DNA of 41,594 nt from contig JADGGD010000010.1 in assembly GCA_019690095.1 (NCBI GenBank), forward strand, positions 1 to 41,594. Direction: 5' to 3'. The notes beneath the pieces were generated by a model. That model ran no database searches, was not told where the DNA came from, and saw only the letters and a program-made list of their open reading frames with translations. The translations under genes and the position numbers were made by a program. Numbering within the stretch: the stretch's first letter is position 1; every line of letters begins with the position of its first letter. The stretch is from Chloroflexota bacterium (GTDB lineage Bacteria; Chloroflexota; UBA6077; FW602-bin22; CADDYW01). Of the stretch, positions 23,864 to 31,832 are shown piece by piece.

Positions 23864-25840
23864 TCAGGGCTTGCGAACGGCCAGGTAGACCCGGGTGCCG
23901 CGCGGCACCCGTTCGCCCGGCCGCGGGATCTGGCTGAGCACCGCGCCGGGGGCGATGGACTCGAAGTACCGACGGTCGGGCACATCGGCGGCGGTCTGGT
24001 AGTTGACGTAGGTGGTCATCAGCCCGGACTCGGTGATGATCTGCTGGGCTTCGGCCTCCGGCCGGCCGATCAGGTTGGGAACCACGACCAGATTCGGCTG
24101 ACCGGGCACAGTGATCGGGGTGGCGTGCGGCGGCGGGAGCGGACGCTCCACGCCCCGGGGCGCGGGCGTCGCCGTGGGCGTTGGGGTGCTCTCATCCACA
24201 TCCACAGGGGAGCCGGTCGGGGTTGGCGTGGCGAACGTGCGCGGTGCGGGACGCGGCGTCGGCGTGTCGATCAGGGGAGCCCAGAGGCCGAAGCGCCGGA
24301 TCCCCACCGCGCTCGTCGGGGCCTCCGTGTCGATCGGTACCAGCGGCGCAAGGCCGGCCGCGTCCACCCCGAGCTGGAGGATCAGCTCGCCGGTGGCTGT
24401 ATCAGACGGCTCGACAGTCAGCGCATTCCCCAGGCCCAGGTCGGCCGTGAGGTGGGGAATCAGCGCCGATGCCTTCCCAGCCGTCTCATCGATCAGGCGC
24501 GACGTTGGGCGCGGCTCGATTGTGACCGGGTCGCCGGTGCGGTAGCCCAGGGCGATCAGCGCCGCGGCGAGCCGCTCGCCCAGATCGGCCGTGCCGCTTC
24601 CATTCTGGATGATGATCCGGGTGTCCGCCATAGCTGTAGCGGCAGGCGGGTCACTCCAGAGAAGGCGGGCGAACGCCCGGATCTGGCGCCAGGAATGGTC
24701 CGGCGCATTCGGCACGAGCGCGTACAGGCCGTCGGGGCCGGTCGCTTCCTCGAGGTAGTTGTCGGTGGTGAGGGCGGCCTGGAAGAAGGTCACAGCGTGC
24801 CACTGGAAGATCAGCTGGCTCATGGCCGCCGCGGCAGGGATCGGATAGTTCGTATCCATGTGCTGAGCGGCGATCAGCAGGAGCCGGGGCAGGGCAACCA
24901 GTCCATTCGGCTGGAGCAGGCGGTCTTTGAACGCTTCCATAATCAGGCGCTGGCGCCGCGAACGGGCAAAATCGCTCCCCTCGGAGGGGTTATCCAGCGT
25001 CTCACGGGCGCGGGCGTACTCGATCGCGCGCTCGCCGTTCATGTGCTGGAGGCCAGCGCTGAAGTGGATGGTGATCCATCCCGGGTTGATCGTCGGATCA
25101 TCGTTCGCCGGGTAGCGGGCGGTGAAGCTGTCCGGGACATCCACATCAATCCCGCCGACGGCGTCGATCATCTCGCGGAAGCCGGTGAAGTCGAGCGCTA
25201 CGTAGTAGGTGATCGGGATGCCGAGGAGGCGCGAGACAGTATCCATGGCAAACGTTCCGGCCCCCTGCTTGCCGGCGTAGCGAGGCAGACGGTCCGGATA
25301 GAGCGTTGGATCCATAGCGTAGGCATAGGCGGTGTTGATCTTGTCGTATACCGGCGTGGCACCGTCGAAGAACAGGGGGACCCAGGTATCGCGCGGGATC
25401 GAGAGAAGGGTCAGCGTCTTGTGCGTCGGGTCAGCGATCACGACCATCATCGAGTCGGTAAGGTAGGCACCGTCGTGGTTGCCGCCGCCGTAGCCGAGCA
25501 GGAGGAAGGCAACTCGCTGGTCTCCCGCGGCAGCGGTGGCAAGGCCGACCGGCGTCGCCAGGACCGTCGGCGTCGGGGGTGTCGGCGTGGACGGCTGGAC
25601 GGTCAGCGGCGGGACGCGCGTCGTGCCCGGCGTGGGCGCGGGATGCCGCGGCGCCTTGCCCGCAGCCACTGGTCCGGCGAGGAGCCGCCCGATCAGCTCG
25701 TGGGCTGGCGTGAGAGCATAGGCCGGAACCAGCAGGACGGCGGCGAGGAGCATCGTGCCGATCGCGAGGAAGAGGGCGCGATCGCGGTTCGGCGTCCTCC
25801 CCGACGGGGGATGCGATGGCGCAGACCCGAATCGATTCAT
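23864..25840 (-). CDS. LytR-CpsA-Psr (LCP) protein with LytR_C and PASTA domains
   Basis: 658 residues from the ATG at 25840 (GGAGG 5 bases upstream). A membrane helix at about 20-42 anchors it. The extracellular LCP domain (about 105-290) shows MMVVIADPTHKTLTLLSIPR, DTWVPLF and DKINTAYAYA, then GERAIEYARAR and DFARSRRQR, with the Arg and Asp residues that bind polyprenyl pyrophosphate. A LytR_C domain (TRIIIQNGSGTADLGERLAA) follows, then a Pro/Thr-rich spacer (PTPTATPAPRG), and a single PASTA domain at the end (VVVPNLIGRPEAEAQQIITE). LCP enzymes attach glycopolymers to peptidoglycan, and PASTA binds peptidoglycan. The frame continues upstream to 26020 but without start signals. Confidence 0.9.
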   Translation of the reverse strand: MNRFGSAPSHPPSGRTPNRDRALFLAIGTMLLAAVLLVPAYALTPAHELIGRLLAGPVAAGKAPRHPAPTPGTTRVPPLTVQPSTPTPPTPTVLATPVGLATAAAGDQRVAFLLLGYGGGNHDGAYLTDSMMVVIADPTHKTLTLLSIPRDTWVPLFFDGATPVYDKINTAYAYAMDPTLYPDRLPRYAGKQGAGTFAMDTVSRLLGIPITYYVALDFTGFREMIDAVGGIDVDVPDSFTARYPANDDPTINPGWITIHFSAGLQHMNGERAIEYARARETLDNPSEGSDFARSRRQRLIMEAFKDRLLQPNGLVALPRLLLIAAQHMDTNYPIPAAAAMSQLIFQWHAVTFFQAALTTDNYLEEATGPDGLYALVPNAPDHSWRQIRAFARLLWSDPPAATAMADTRIIIQNGSGTADLGERLAAALIALGYRTGDPVTIEPRPTSRLIDETAGKASALIPHLTADLGLGNALTVEPSDTATGELILQLGVDAAGLAPLVPIDTEAPTSAVGIRRFGLWAPLIDTPTPRPAPRTFATPTPTGSPVDVDESTPTPTATPAPRGVERPLPPPHATPITVPGQPNLVVVPNLIGRPEAEAQQIITESGLMTTYVNYQTAADVPDRRYFESIAPGAVLSQIPRPGERVPRGTRVYLAVRKP

Positions 25841-25888
25841 CCCGGCCTCCGCTGGCACGGCGCTCCGCAGTCGCCGCGGGCAGTCACG

Positions 25889-25894
25889 AGTGTA
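25889..25894 (-). promoter_or_regulatory. Possible -10 box of the LCP gene
   Basis: On the minus strand TGGTACACT gives an extended -10 (TACACT, 25894-25889), about 48 bases before the ATG at 25840. No clear -35 box is present. Confidence 0.3.
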
Positions 25895-26051
25895 CCACAC
25901 CGCCCGGCCGGGCAGACCCGCGCGGCCTGACGACCGCGCGGGCGGCTGCGCCGGGGAGCGCACGCCAGCCCGGGGACAGCTGTCACTCTGTAAACGCCCG
26001 GGCCACGGGCAAGGTTTCACCGGATCCGAACGCGGGTGATGCGGGCGGCCG

Positions 26052-26060
26052 TGCTATAAT
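26052..26060 (+). promoter_or_regulatory. Extended -10 promoter of the prs gene
   Basis: TGCTATAAT is a perfect -10 box (26055-26060) with the TGN extension. There is no good -35 box, which the extension may replace. The transcript would start near 26067, leaving a GC-rich leader of about 100 bases before the GTG at 26167. Confidence 0.5.
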
Positions 26061-26166
26061 CGCGCCGCAGTGCGCAGTCCCCGACCGCGCCGGCCGGGGC
26101 CGACAGACGGGAGAAGGGTCGAACGCGGGCCGGTGCTCAATCGCAGACTGTCCCCGGGGTGGCAGG

Positions 26167-27108
<942 letters not shown>

Positions 27109-27710
27109 CCCGTGCCCTACGCGGCCGGCCCGCGCTTTCCCCATCATCCAGCGTCCGCCGCTCAGCGGGCACGGCATACGCGGAGACGAAGGTAAAGACC
27201 TGGAGGGCCGGCCCGACCAGCAGCCACGCCAGGCCCCAGCGGTAGACCGCCTGACTACCTGCTGTCAGCACATTCGCCAGCTCGGCCAGGGCGACGGCCG
27301 CGGTGCCCGGGAAGAAGAGGGCGAGCACGGCCGGGAGTGCGCGGGGAGGTTCTCCCCGCCGCGCGAGCAGGAGGGCCCGGCGCGCCTGGACGACGATCTC
27401 GGCTGCCAGAAACCCGGCCAGGAGCAGTCCCGGGAGCCGCCAGGTCAGGCCGACGGCACCGAGTGACGAGGCGAGCAGGAGCGGAAGCAAGGCGAAGAAG
27501 ACCTCGGCGAGGGTGAACTCCAGGATCAGCTTGATCCCGGCTACATCGCGCAGTGCCCAGCCGGCCTCCGGGCGGTGCACCGCCGCCACGACGCCGATAA
27601 AGCCCGCGAACTCGATCGCGAGCAGGGCAAGGTGCAGGAGGAAAAACTCATCCGCGAGTGAGAGGCCGGACGGCACGGCTCGCCCCTTCACCTCGTCCCT
27701 TCACCCACCG

Positions 27711-27719
27711 TGCTATCAT
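27711..27719 (+). promoter_or_regulatory. Possible extended -10 of the MscS gene
   Basis: TGCTATCAT (TGN extension plus TATCAT at 27714-27719) with no clear -35. It would start transcription near 27726, which favours the ATG at 27886 as the gene start over upstream ATGs at 27718-27720. Confidence 0.35.
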
Positions 27720-27885
27720 GGCTACCATTCACGGGCGGCACGCCGCGTCCTGTCCCGGAGGCACGGCGGGCGCCCCCGGGGCGAGTGCGGCCCCGGCGCA
27801 GTCGGGAGAGACGGCCGTCCGCCTCGACCGGGCGCCCCGGACGGGCTCGGCTGCCGCCGCACGTGATCGGGAGTGGCATCGCACG

Positions 27886-28479
27886 ATGGGAGATCTCCTC
27901 AAGGGCTTCAGCGAAGGCCTCCTCGGCAATAGCGGGGCCACCGCCCTCGAGCGCCTGGGGCGGTTTGCCTCGGAGGTCGTCCTGGCCCTGCTCATCGCGG
28001 TGGTGACCCTGCTCGTTGGGGCACGCGTCCGCGATGCGATCCACCGCTCGCTGAAGCGCAGCAAGGCCGATCCCGGCCTGGCGATCCTGCTGGGGCGGGT
28101 CGGCTACATCATCATCCTGCTGATTGGCCTGGTGCTCGTCCTGCAGGTTTTCAATGTGAATGTCACGACGCTCGCCGCCGCGCTCGGCGTGGTTGGCCTG
28201 GCGGTCAGCCTTGCCGCCCAGGACGTGCTCCGGAACGCCTTTGCAGGCATCTACCTGCTCATCGAGCGGCCGTTCCGGCCGGGCGAGACGATCAAGGTGC
28301 GGGACTTCGTCGGCGTTGTCGAGACGATCGACCTGCGCACGACGACCCTGCGGGCCAACGGCGAAGTCATCTACGTCCCCAATGCGATCCTGTTTGCCGA
28401 GGTGCTGGTCAACCGCGGCGCGGGCACGCCGACCGCGGGCGCCCCGTCGGAGGGCACGGAGCGGTCGATGCGCTCGTGA
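27886..28479 (+). CDS. Short MscS-family mechanosensitive channel
   Basis: About 197 residues. Helices at about 20-45 and 60-85 precede the pore helix TTLAAALGVVGLAVSLAAQDVLRN, with the Gly/Ala packing typical of MscS TM3. Then comes the beta domain AGIYLLIERPFRPGETIKVR, with FVGVVETIDLRTTTLRANGE and the signature VIYVPNAIL. The protein stops about 25 residues later, so the C-terminal alpha/beta cage of E. coli MscS is missing and it is about two-thirds of the usual length. The ATG at 27886 has GGGAG 11 bases upstream. The inner-membrane release valve role is by family; whether a cage-less form gates normally is unknown. Confidence 0.85.
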   Translation: MGDLLKGFSEGLLGNSGATALERLGRFASEVVLALLIAVVTLLVGARVRDAIHRSLKRSKADPGLAILLGRVGYIIILLIGLVLVLQVFNVNVTTLAAALGVVGLAVSLAAQDVLRNAFAGIYLLIERPFRPGETIKVRDFVGVVETIDLRTTTLRANGEVIYVPNAILFAEVLVNRGAGTPTAGAPSEGTERSMRS

Positions 28480-28515
28480 GCCAGGAACAGGGGAAGGCAA
28501 TTTCAATGCGGCTAC

Positions 28516-28626
28516 TTTGGCACGCCAGCATAAGCGGCGCGCCAGGGATTGACCTGCGGTCAAGGATTGGCATGCAGTATTAGCACGCAGTGTATTGGCA
28601 TGCTGTGATGGACTGGCATGCAGTAA
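28516..28626 (+). repeat. Degenerate TTGGCATGCAGT repeat cluster with hairpin
   Basis: Between the channel gene and the TIM-barrel gene, a motif near TTGGCATGCAGTAT recurs: TTGGCACGCCAGCAT (28517-28531), TTGGCATGCAGTAT (28567-28580), TTAGCACGCAGTGTA (28580-28594), TTGGCATGCTGTGAT (28595-28609) and CTGGCATGCAGTAAG (28613-28627). A perfect inverted repeat TTGACC-TGC-GGTCAA lies at 28550-28564. GCATGC cores are themselves palindromic. The cluster ends at the ribosome site of the next gene, so it is a likely operator or promoter array. It can also be read as a slippage product. Confidence 0.55.
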
Positions 28627-28639
28627 GGAGAGCTCGCAG

Positions 28640-29671
28640 ATGCGTCTGGGAATAGACAGCTACAGCGTGCGCTGGCAGGGATGGGATGCCTTCCAGATCC
28701 TCGAGTATGCCGCCCGCCTGGGGCTGGATACCGTCCATTTCTCCGAGCGGCGCAATTTCGCCTCGCTCGAGCGCGGCTATCTCACGGAGCTGAAGGCGCG
28801 GGCCGATGAGCTGGGCCTGGCGATCGAGGTCGGCATGGGCAGCTTCGACCGCTTCTCGGCGTCGTTTCGTCCCGAGGACGGGAGCGGGGAAGAACAGCTG
28901 GCCCAGATGCTCGATGCCGCCGCAGTGGTGGGGTCGCCGGTCGTCCGGTGCTTTCTGGGGACCCAGGCCGATCGGCTCGGCCCGGTGCCCTTCCGAGAGC
29001 ACCTGGCCGAGTGCGTGCGGACGTTGAAGGCAGTGGCACCGCGGGCGCGGGAGCTGGGGATCCGGATCGCGGTCGAGAACCACGGCGGGGTTGATCTCCT
29101 GGCGCGCGAGCTCCGCTGGCTGGTAGAGGAGGTCGGGCCGGACGCGGTCGGCGTCTGCCTGGATACAGGCAACCCGGCCTACGGCGGCGAGGACCCGGTC
29201 CTGACGGCGGAAGTGCTGGCCCCGTACGTGGTGACCTCGCACGTTCGCGACAGCCGGGTGTGGGAAGTCGCGCAGGGCGCGATGGCTCAGTGGGTGCCGC
29301 TTGGGCAGGGCAACGTGAACCTGCGCGCGATCATCGCCATTCTGCAGGAGAAGGCGCCGAATCCGCCGATCGACCTGGAGATCATCACCGGAAGCGGGCC
29401 GAAGCTCATCCCCTACCTGGACCCGGGCTCGGACTTCTGGAAGATGTACCCGGAGATGCTGGCCGCCGACTTTGCCCGCTTCCTCGTGCTGGCCCGCTCG
29501 GGGCGGCCCGAGCCGCTCGATCAGATCGTCGGGCCGTACAACCTGGAAGGCCTGTCGACGGCCGAGGCCGATGCCCTGCGGGCCCAGCAGCGGCGCCATT
29601 TCGAAGAGAGCGTGCGCTACGCCCGCGAGGTTCTGGGCCTGGGCGAGCGGCCAGCCCCGGCCCCATCCTGA
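28640..29671 (+). CDS. Sugar phosphate isomerase/epimerase-like TIM-barrel protein
   Basis: 343 residues of the xylose isomerase-like/AP endonuclease 2 fold. Strand and ligand features: RLGIDSYSVRWQGWDAFQIL, EYAARLGLDTVHFSE, IRIAVENHGGVD (metal-binding Glu), AVGVCLDTGNPAYGG (Asp), TSHVRDSRVW (His) and PIDLEIITGSG (Glu). This Glu-Asp-His-Glu set is the divalent-metal site of sugar epimerases and isomerases such as IolE/IolI. The ATG at 28640 follows AAGGAG. The sugar cluster lies 20 kb away, so a link is only possible. Neighbours (MscS, trpS) give no hint about its substrate. Confidence 0.82.
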   Translation: MRLGIDSYSVRWQGWDAFQILEYAARLGLDTVHFSERRNFASLERGYLTELKARADELGLAIEVGMGSFDRFSASFRPEDGSGEEQLAQMLDAAAVVGSPVVRCFLGTQADRLGPVPFREHLAECVRTLKAVAPRARELGIRIAVENHGGVDLLARELRWLVEEVGPDAVGVCLDTGNPAYGGEDPVLTAEVLAPYVVTSHVRDSRVWEVAQGAMAQWVPLGQGNVNLRAIIAILQEKAPNPPIDLEIITGSGPKLIPYLDPGSDFWKMYPEMLAADFARFLVLARSGRPEPLDQIVGPYNLEGLSTAEADALRAQQRRHFEESVRYAREVLGLGERPAPAPS

Positions 29672-29720
29672 GGCAGCGTCCCTGCGCCTGCGGCCGGCGC
29701 CGGCACGGGATCTGTCGGCG

Positions 29721-29753
29721 CGTCCGGGATCGGCCGCGTGCCGATCCCGGACG
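29721..29753 (+). promoter_or_regulatory. 14-bp hairpin touching the trpS ribosome site
   Basis: Arms at 29721-29734 and 29740-29753 pair perfectly around a five-base loop. The last base of the stem is the first G of GGAGG (29753-29757), 7 bases before the trpS ATG. It may be the terminator of the preceding gene (no T run) or may limit ribosome access to trpS. The intergenic space is too short for a T-box. Confidence 0.45.
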
Positions 29754-29764
29754 GAGGTGCACGC

Positions 29765-30865
29765 ATGGGGCGGGAGACCGCAGGGACAGGGACGGACGGG
29801 GCGCCGCGCGTCCTCTCGGGCATCACGCCCACCGGCCGCCTGCACCTGGGCAACTACCTCGGGGCGCTCGTCCACTGGACCCGCCTCCAGCATATGTACG
29901 AATCCTTCTTCAGCATCGCCGATCTGCATGCGATCACCACGCGCCAGGACCCGCGCATCCTCCGGGCGACCATCCGCGAGATGGCCGCCGTGCTCATTGC
30001 AGCAGGGATCGATCCGCAGAGGGCCGTGCTGTTCGTCCAGTCGGATGTGCCGGCGCACACCGAGCTCGCCTGGATCCTGCTGTGCCTTGCGCCCATGGGA
30101 CGGCTGGAGCGGATGACCCAGTTCAAGGAGAAGGCCGGAGCAGAACGGGAAAGTGCGAGCGCGGGGCTGTTCGGCTACCCGGTCCTCCAGGCGGCTGACA
30201 TCCTCCTCTACAGCGGCTGGCCGCCCCGGCCGGTCCTCGTGCCGGTGGGGGCAGACCAGCGCCAGCACCTCGAGCTGGCCCGCGACCTGGCCGCGCGGTT
30301 CAATCACCGGTTCGGGAGGGTGTTCGCCGTGCCGGAGGCGCTGATCGCCGAGGCGGGGGCGCGGGTAATGGGGCTCCAGAACCCGGAGCGGAAGATGAGC
30401 AAGAGCGCGCGGACCCCGGCCGACACGCTGTATCTCCTGGACAGCCCCGCGGAGATCCGGCGCAAGCTTGCCCGCGCCGTCACCGGTCCTGGACGTGCGG
30501 TCCAGTTCGATCCCTCCCAGCCGGGGCTGTACAATCTCCTTACGATCTACCAGGTCCTCTCCGGCGCGTCGCCCCCAGCGATCGAAGAGCACTTCCGGGG
30601 ACGCGGCTATGCCGAGCTCAAGGGCGAGCTGGCCGACCTGGTCATCGCGACACTCCAGCCGATCCAGGAGCGCTACCGCCGGGTCAGCCAGGACCCCGGT
30701 TACCTCGACAGCGTGCTCGCGGCAGGAGCCGAGCGCGCGCGGGCGGCGGCCCACGTCATCCTCGCGGCGGCGAAGGAGGCGGTTGGGCTGGGCGCGGGCA
30801 CAGCGGGGAGCGGCCGGGGGGAGGACAAGCAGGCGGGAGACGGCCGTGACCGTGACCATGACTGA
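29765..30865 (+). CDS. trpS: Tryptophanyl-tRNA synthetase
   Basis: 366 residues, a normal bacterial TrpRS (class Ic). It charges tRNA-Trp. The HIGH-type motif is HLGN (27-30) in GITPTGRLHLGNYLGAL, and the second class I motif is KMSKS (210-214). Between them are VLVPVGADQRQHLELARDLA and FGYPVLQAADILLY. The tail (VRQ-like QPIQERYRRVSQDPGYLDSV) is the usual anticodon-side end. The ATG at 29765 has GGAGG 7 bases upstream. The C-terminal 25 residues are Gly/Ala-rich and overlap the next gene by about 20 bases. N-terminal residues 1-13 are a non-conserved extension. Confidence 0.95.
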   Translation: MGRETAGTGTDGAPRVLSGITPTGRLHLGNYLGALVHWTRLQHMYESFFSIADLHAITTRQDPRILRATIREMAAVLIAAGIDPQRAVLFVQSDVPAHTELAWILLCLAPMGRLERMTQFKEKAGAERESASAGLFGYPVLQAADILLYSGWPPRPVLVPVGADQRQHLELARDLAARFNHRFGRVFAVPEALIAEAGARVMGLQNPERKMSKSARTPADTLYLLDSPAEIRRKLARAVTGPGRAVQFDPSQPGLYNLLTIYQVLSGASPPAIEEHFRGRGYAELKGELADLVIATLQPIQERYRRVSQDPGYLDSVLAAGAERARAAAHVILAAAKEAVGLGAGTAGSGRGEDKQAGDGRDRDHD

Positions 30866-31604
30866 TCTTGACTTCCTGAGCTACGCCGACGTCCACCGCG
30901 TGGTGGTCGAGACGATCCCAGCGATCCGGCAGCTCTCGATCAGCGCGGTGAGCTTCGTGCCGCGCGGGGGTGGGGTCATCGCCGGCATCATTGCCCAGCT
31001 CCTGGATCTCCCGCTGATCGAGGCGGCCGAGCTGGCGCGGATGCCCTCCGGGCGCTGTCTCCTGGTCGATGACATGATCGTCACCGGTCGGAGCCTCGCC
31101 GCCTTTCGCCGCCGCTTCCTGCCCGACGGCCGGGCCGTTCCGACCTACGTCTTCGCCGCAGTCCCCAGCGCACGACTGCCCGGGGCCGAGGTCGACCTCG
31201 TCTCGATCACCGTGGACCCGGCGCGGTACTTCCTCCTGCCCTGGGAGATCGGCGACATCTTCCGACCGATCTTCCCGTTCCCGATCCTGGTCGACCTTGA
31301 CGGCGTCATCCGCGCCCCGGGCGATCCCGCGCGGGCACTGCTCACCACGCCGCACGTCATCGCCCACCTGGTCTGCTTTGGCGGCACGGAGGCCGCGGCG
31401 GCGCAGTGGCTGGCCGAGCACGGCTACCGGCACCGGCGGCTGACCTGCCTCGCCGATCCCGAGGACAGCGCGGAGCTGGGGGAGATCATCCAGCAGAATG
31501 CGGTGCGCCTCTACCTGACCGGCGACGCCCGGCGCGGCCGGGCAGTGCGGGCGCGCTGTCCCTCCTGCCACGTCATCGTCTTCCCGGAGATGATCGAGGT
31601 CTAG
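30846..31604 (+). CDS. Phosphoribosyltransferase fused to a HAD-like domain
   Basis: About 252 residues. The N-terminal part is a type I phosphoribosyltransferase: VSFVPRGGGVIAGIIAQLL and the PRPP loop CLLVDDMIVTGRS (Asp75, Asp76, Thr80, Gly81). The C-terminal part begins with ILVDLDGVIRAP, whose DxDG (150-153) is motif I of the HAD superfamily, followed by HLVCFGGTEAAAAQWLAEHG and VRLYLTGDARRGRAVRARC. This looks like a HAD fold with a possible acidic motif IV. The start could be GTG 30846 (GGGAGA 5 bases upstream), GTG 30852 or ATG 30858; all overlap trpS. PRTase-HAD pairs occur near tellurium-resistance-type nucleoside pathways, but function here is unknown. It precedes, but is separated from, the cas operon. 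Confidence 0.65.
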   Translation: MTVTMTDLDFLSYADVHRVVVETIPAIRQLSISAVSFVPRGGGVIAGIIAQLLDLPLIEAAELARMPSGRCLLVDDMIVTGRSLAAFRRRFLPDGRAVPTYVFAAVPSARLPGAEVDLVSITVDPARYFLLPWEIGDIFRPIFPFPILVDLDGVIRAPGDPARALLTTPHVIAHLVCFGGTEAAAAQWLAEHGYRHRRLTCLADPEDSAELGEIIQQNAVRLYLTGDARRGRAVRARCPSCHVIVFPEMIEV

Positions 31605-31669
31605 GCGGCCAGCTCCGGTAAGCCCAGCCGCTCCAGAAGCCCGCGTCAGCAGGCCGGGACCGGCGGTCC

Positions 31670-31698
31670 TTTCCCTGCCCGCCCGTTCGTGCTACAAT
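31670..31698 (+). promoter_or_regulatory. Possible promoter of the cas operon
   Basis: TTTCCC (31670-31675), 17 bases, TACAAT (31693-31698) with a TGC extension. The leader would be about 130 bases to the ATG of csm1. A small GGACC-GGC-GGTCC hairpin with a TTT (31657-31672) just upstream could end the preceding transcript. Confidence 0.45.
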
Positions 31699-31725
31699 CT
31701 CCCCCACAGCAGACTGGCTGGGACC

Positions 31726-31795
31726 CACTCGCTCCAGGAACACACAGCGTCGCGGCCTGTTACCTCGCCAGGGGCGATCGTGCCCTGAGCGAGTG
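31726..31795 (+). other. Long-range inverted repeat in the cas operon leader
   Basis: CACTCGCTC (31726-31734) and GAGCGAGTG (31787-31795) are exact complements 52 bases apart, inside the predicted 5' leader and ending 37 bases before the csm1 start. In RNA they would close a large loop. It may be chance in GC-rich DNA. Confidence 0.35.
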
Positions 31796-31832
31796 CGGTA
31801 CCGTGCGCCGTCGCGTGCCAGGAGCGGGAGCC

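Noticed and set aside
24125-25930. Plus-strand open frame of about 600 codons
   Set aside because: It is antisense to the LCP gene; its translation is Arg-rich and shows no domain.
29672-29764. T-box leader before trpS
   Set aside because: The 93-base space is too short for a T-box, and I see no T-box consensus; only the single hairpin is supported.
29260-30198. Plus-strand frame across the end of the TIM-barrel gene and trpS
   Set aside because: It runs out of frame through two well-defined genes and has a shadow composition.
30846-31604. Orotate phosphoribosyltransferase (pyrE)
   Set aside because: The PRPP loop is similar, but the second half with the DxDG motif is not part of PyrE and the gene is not with other pyr genes.
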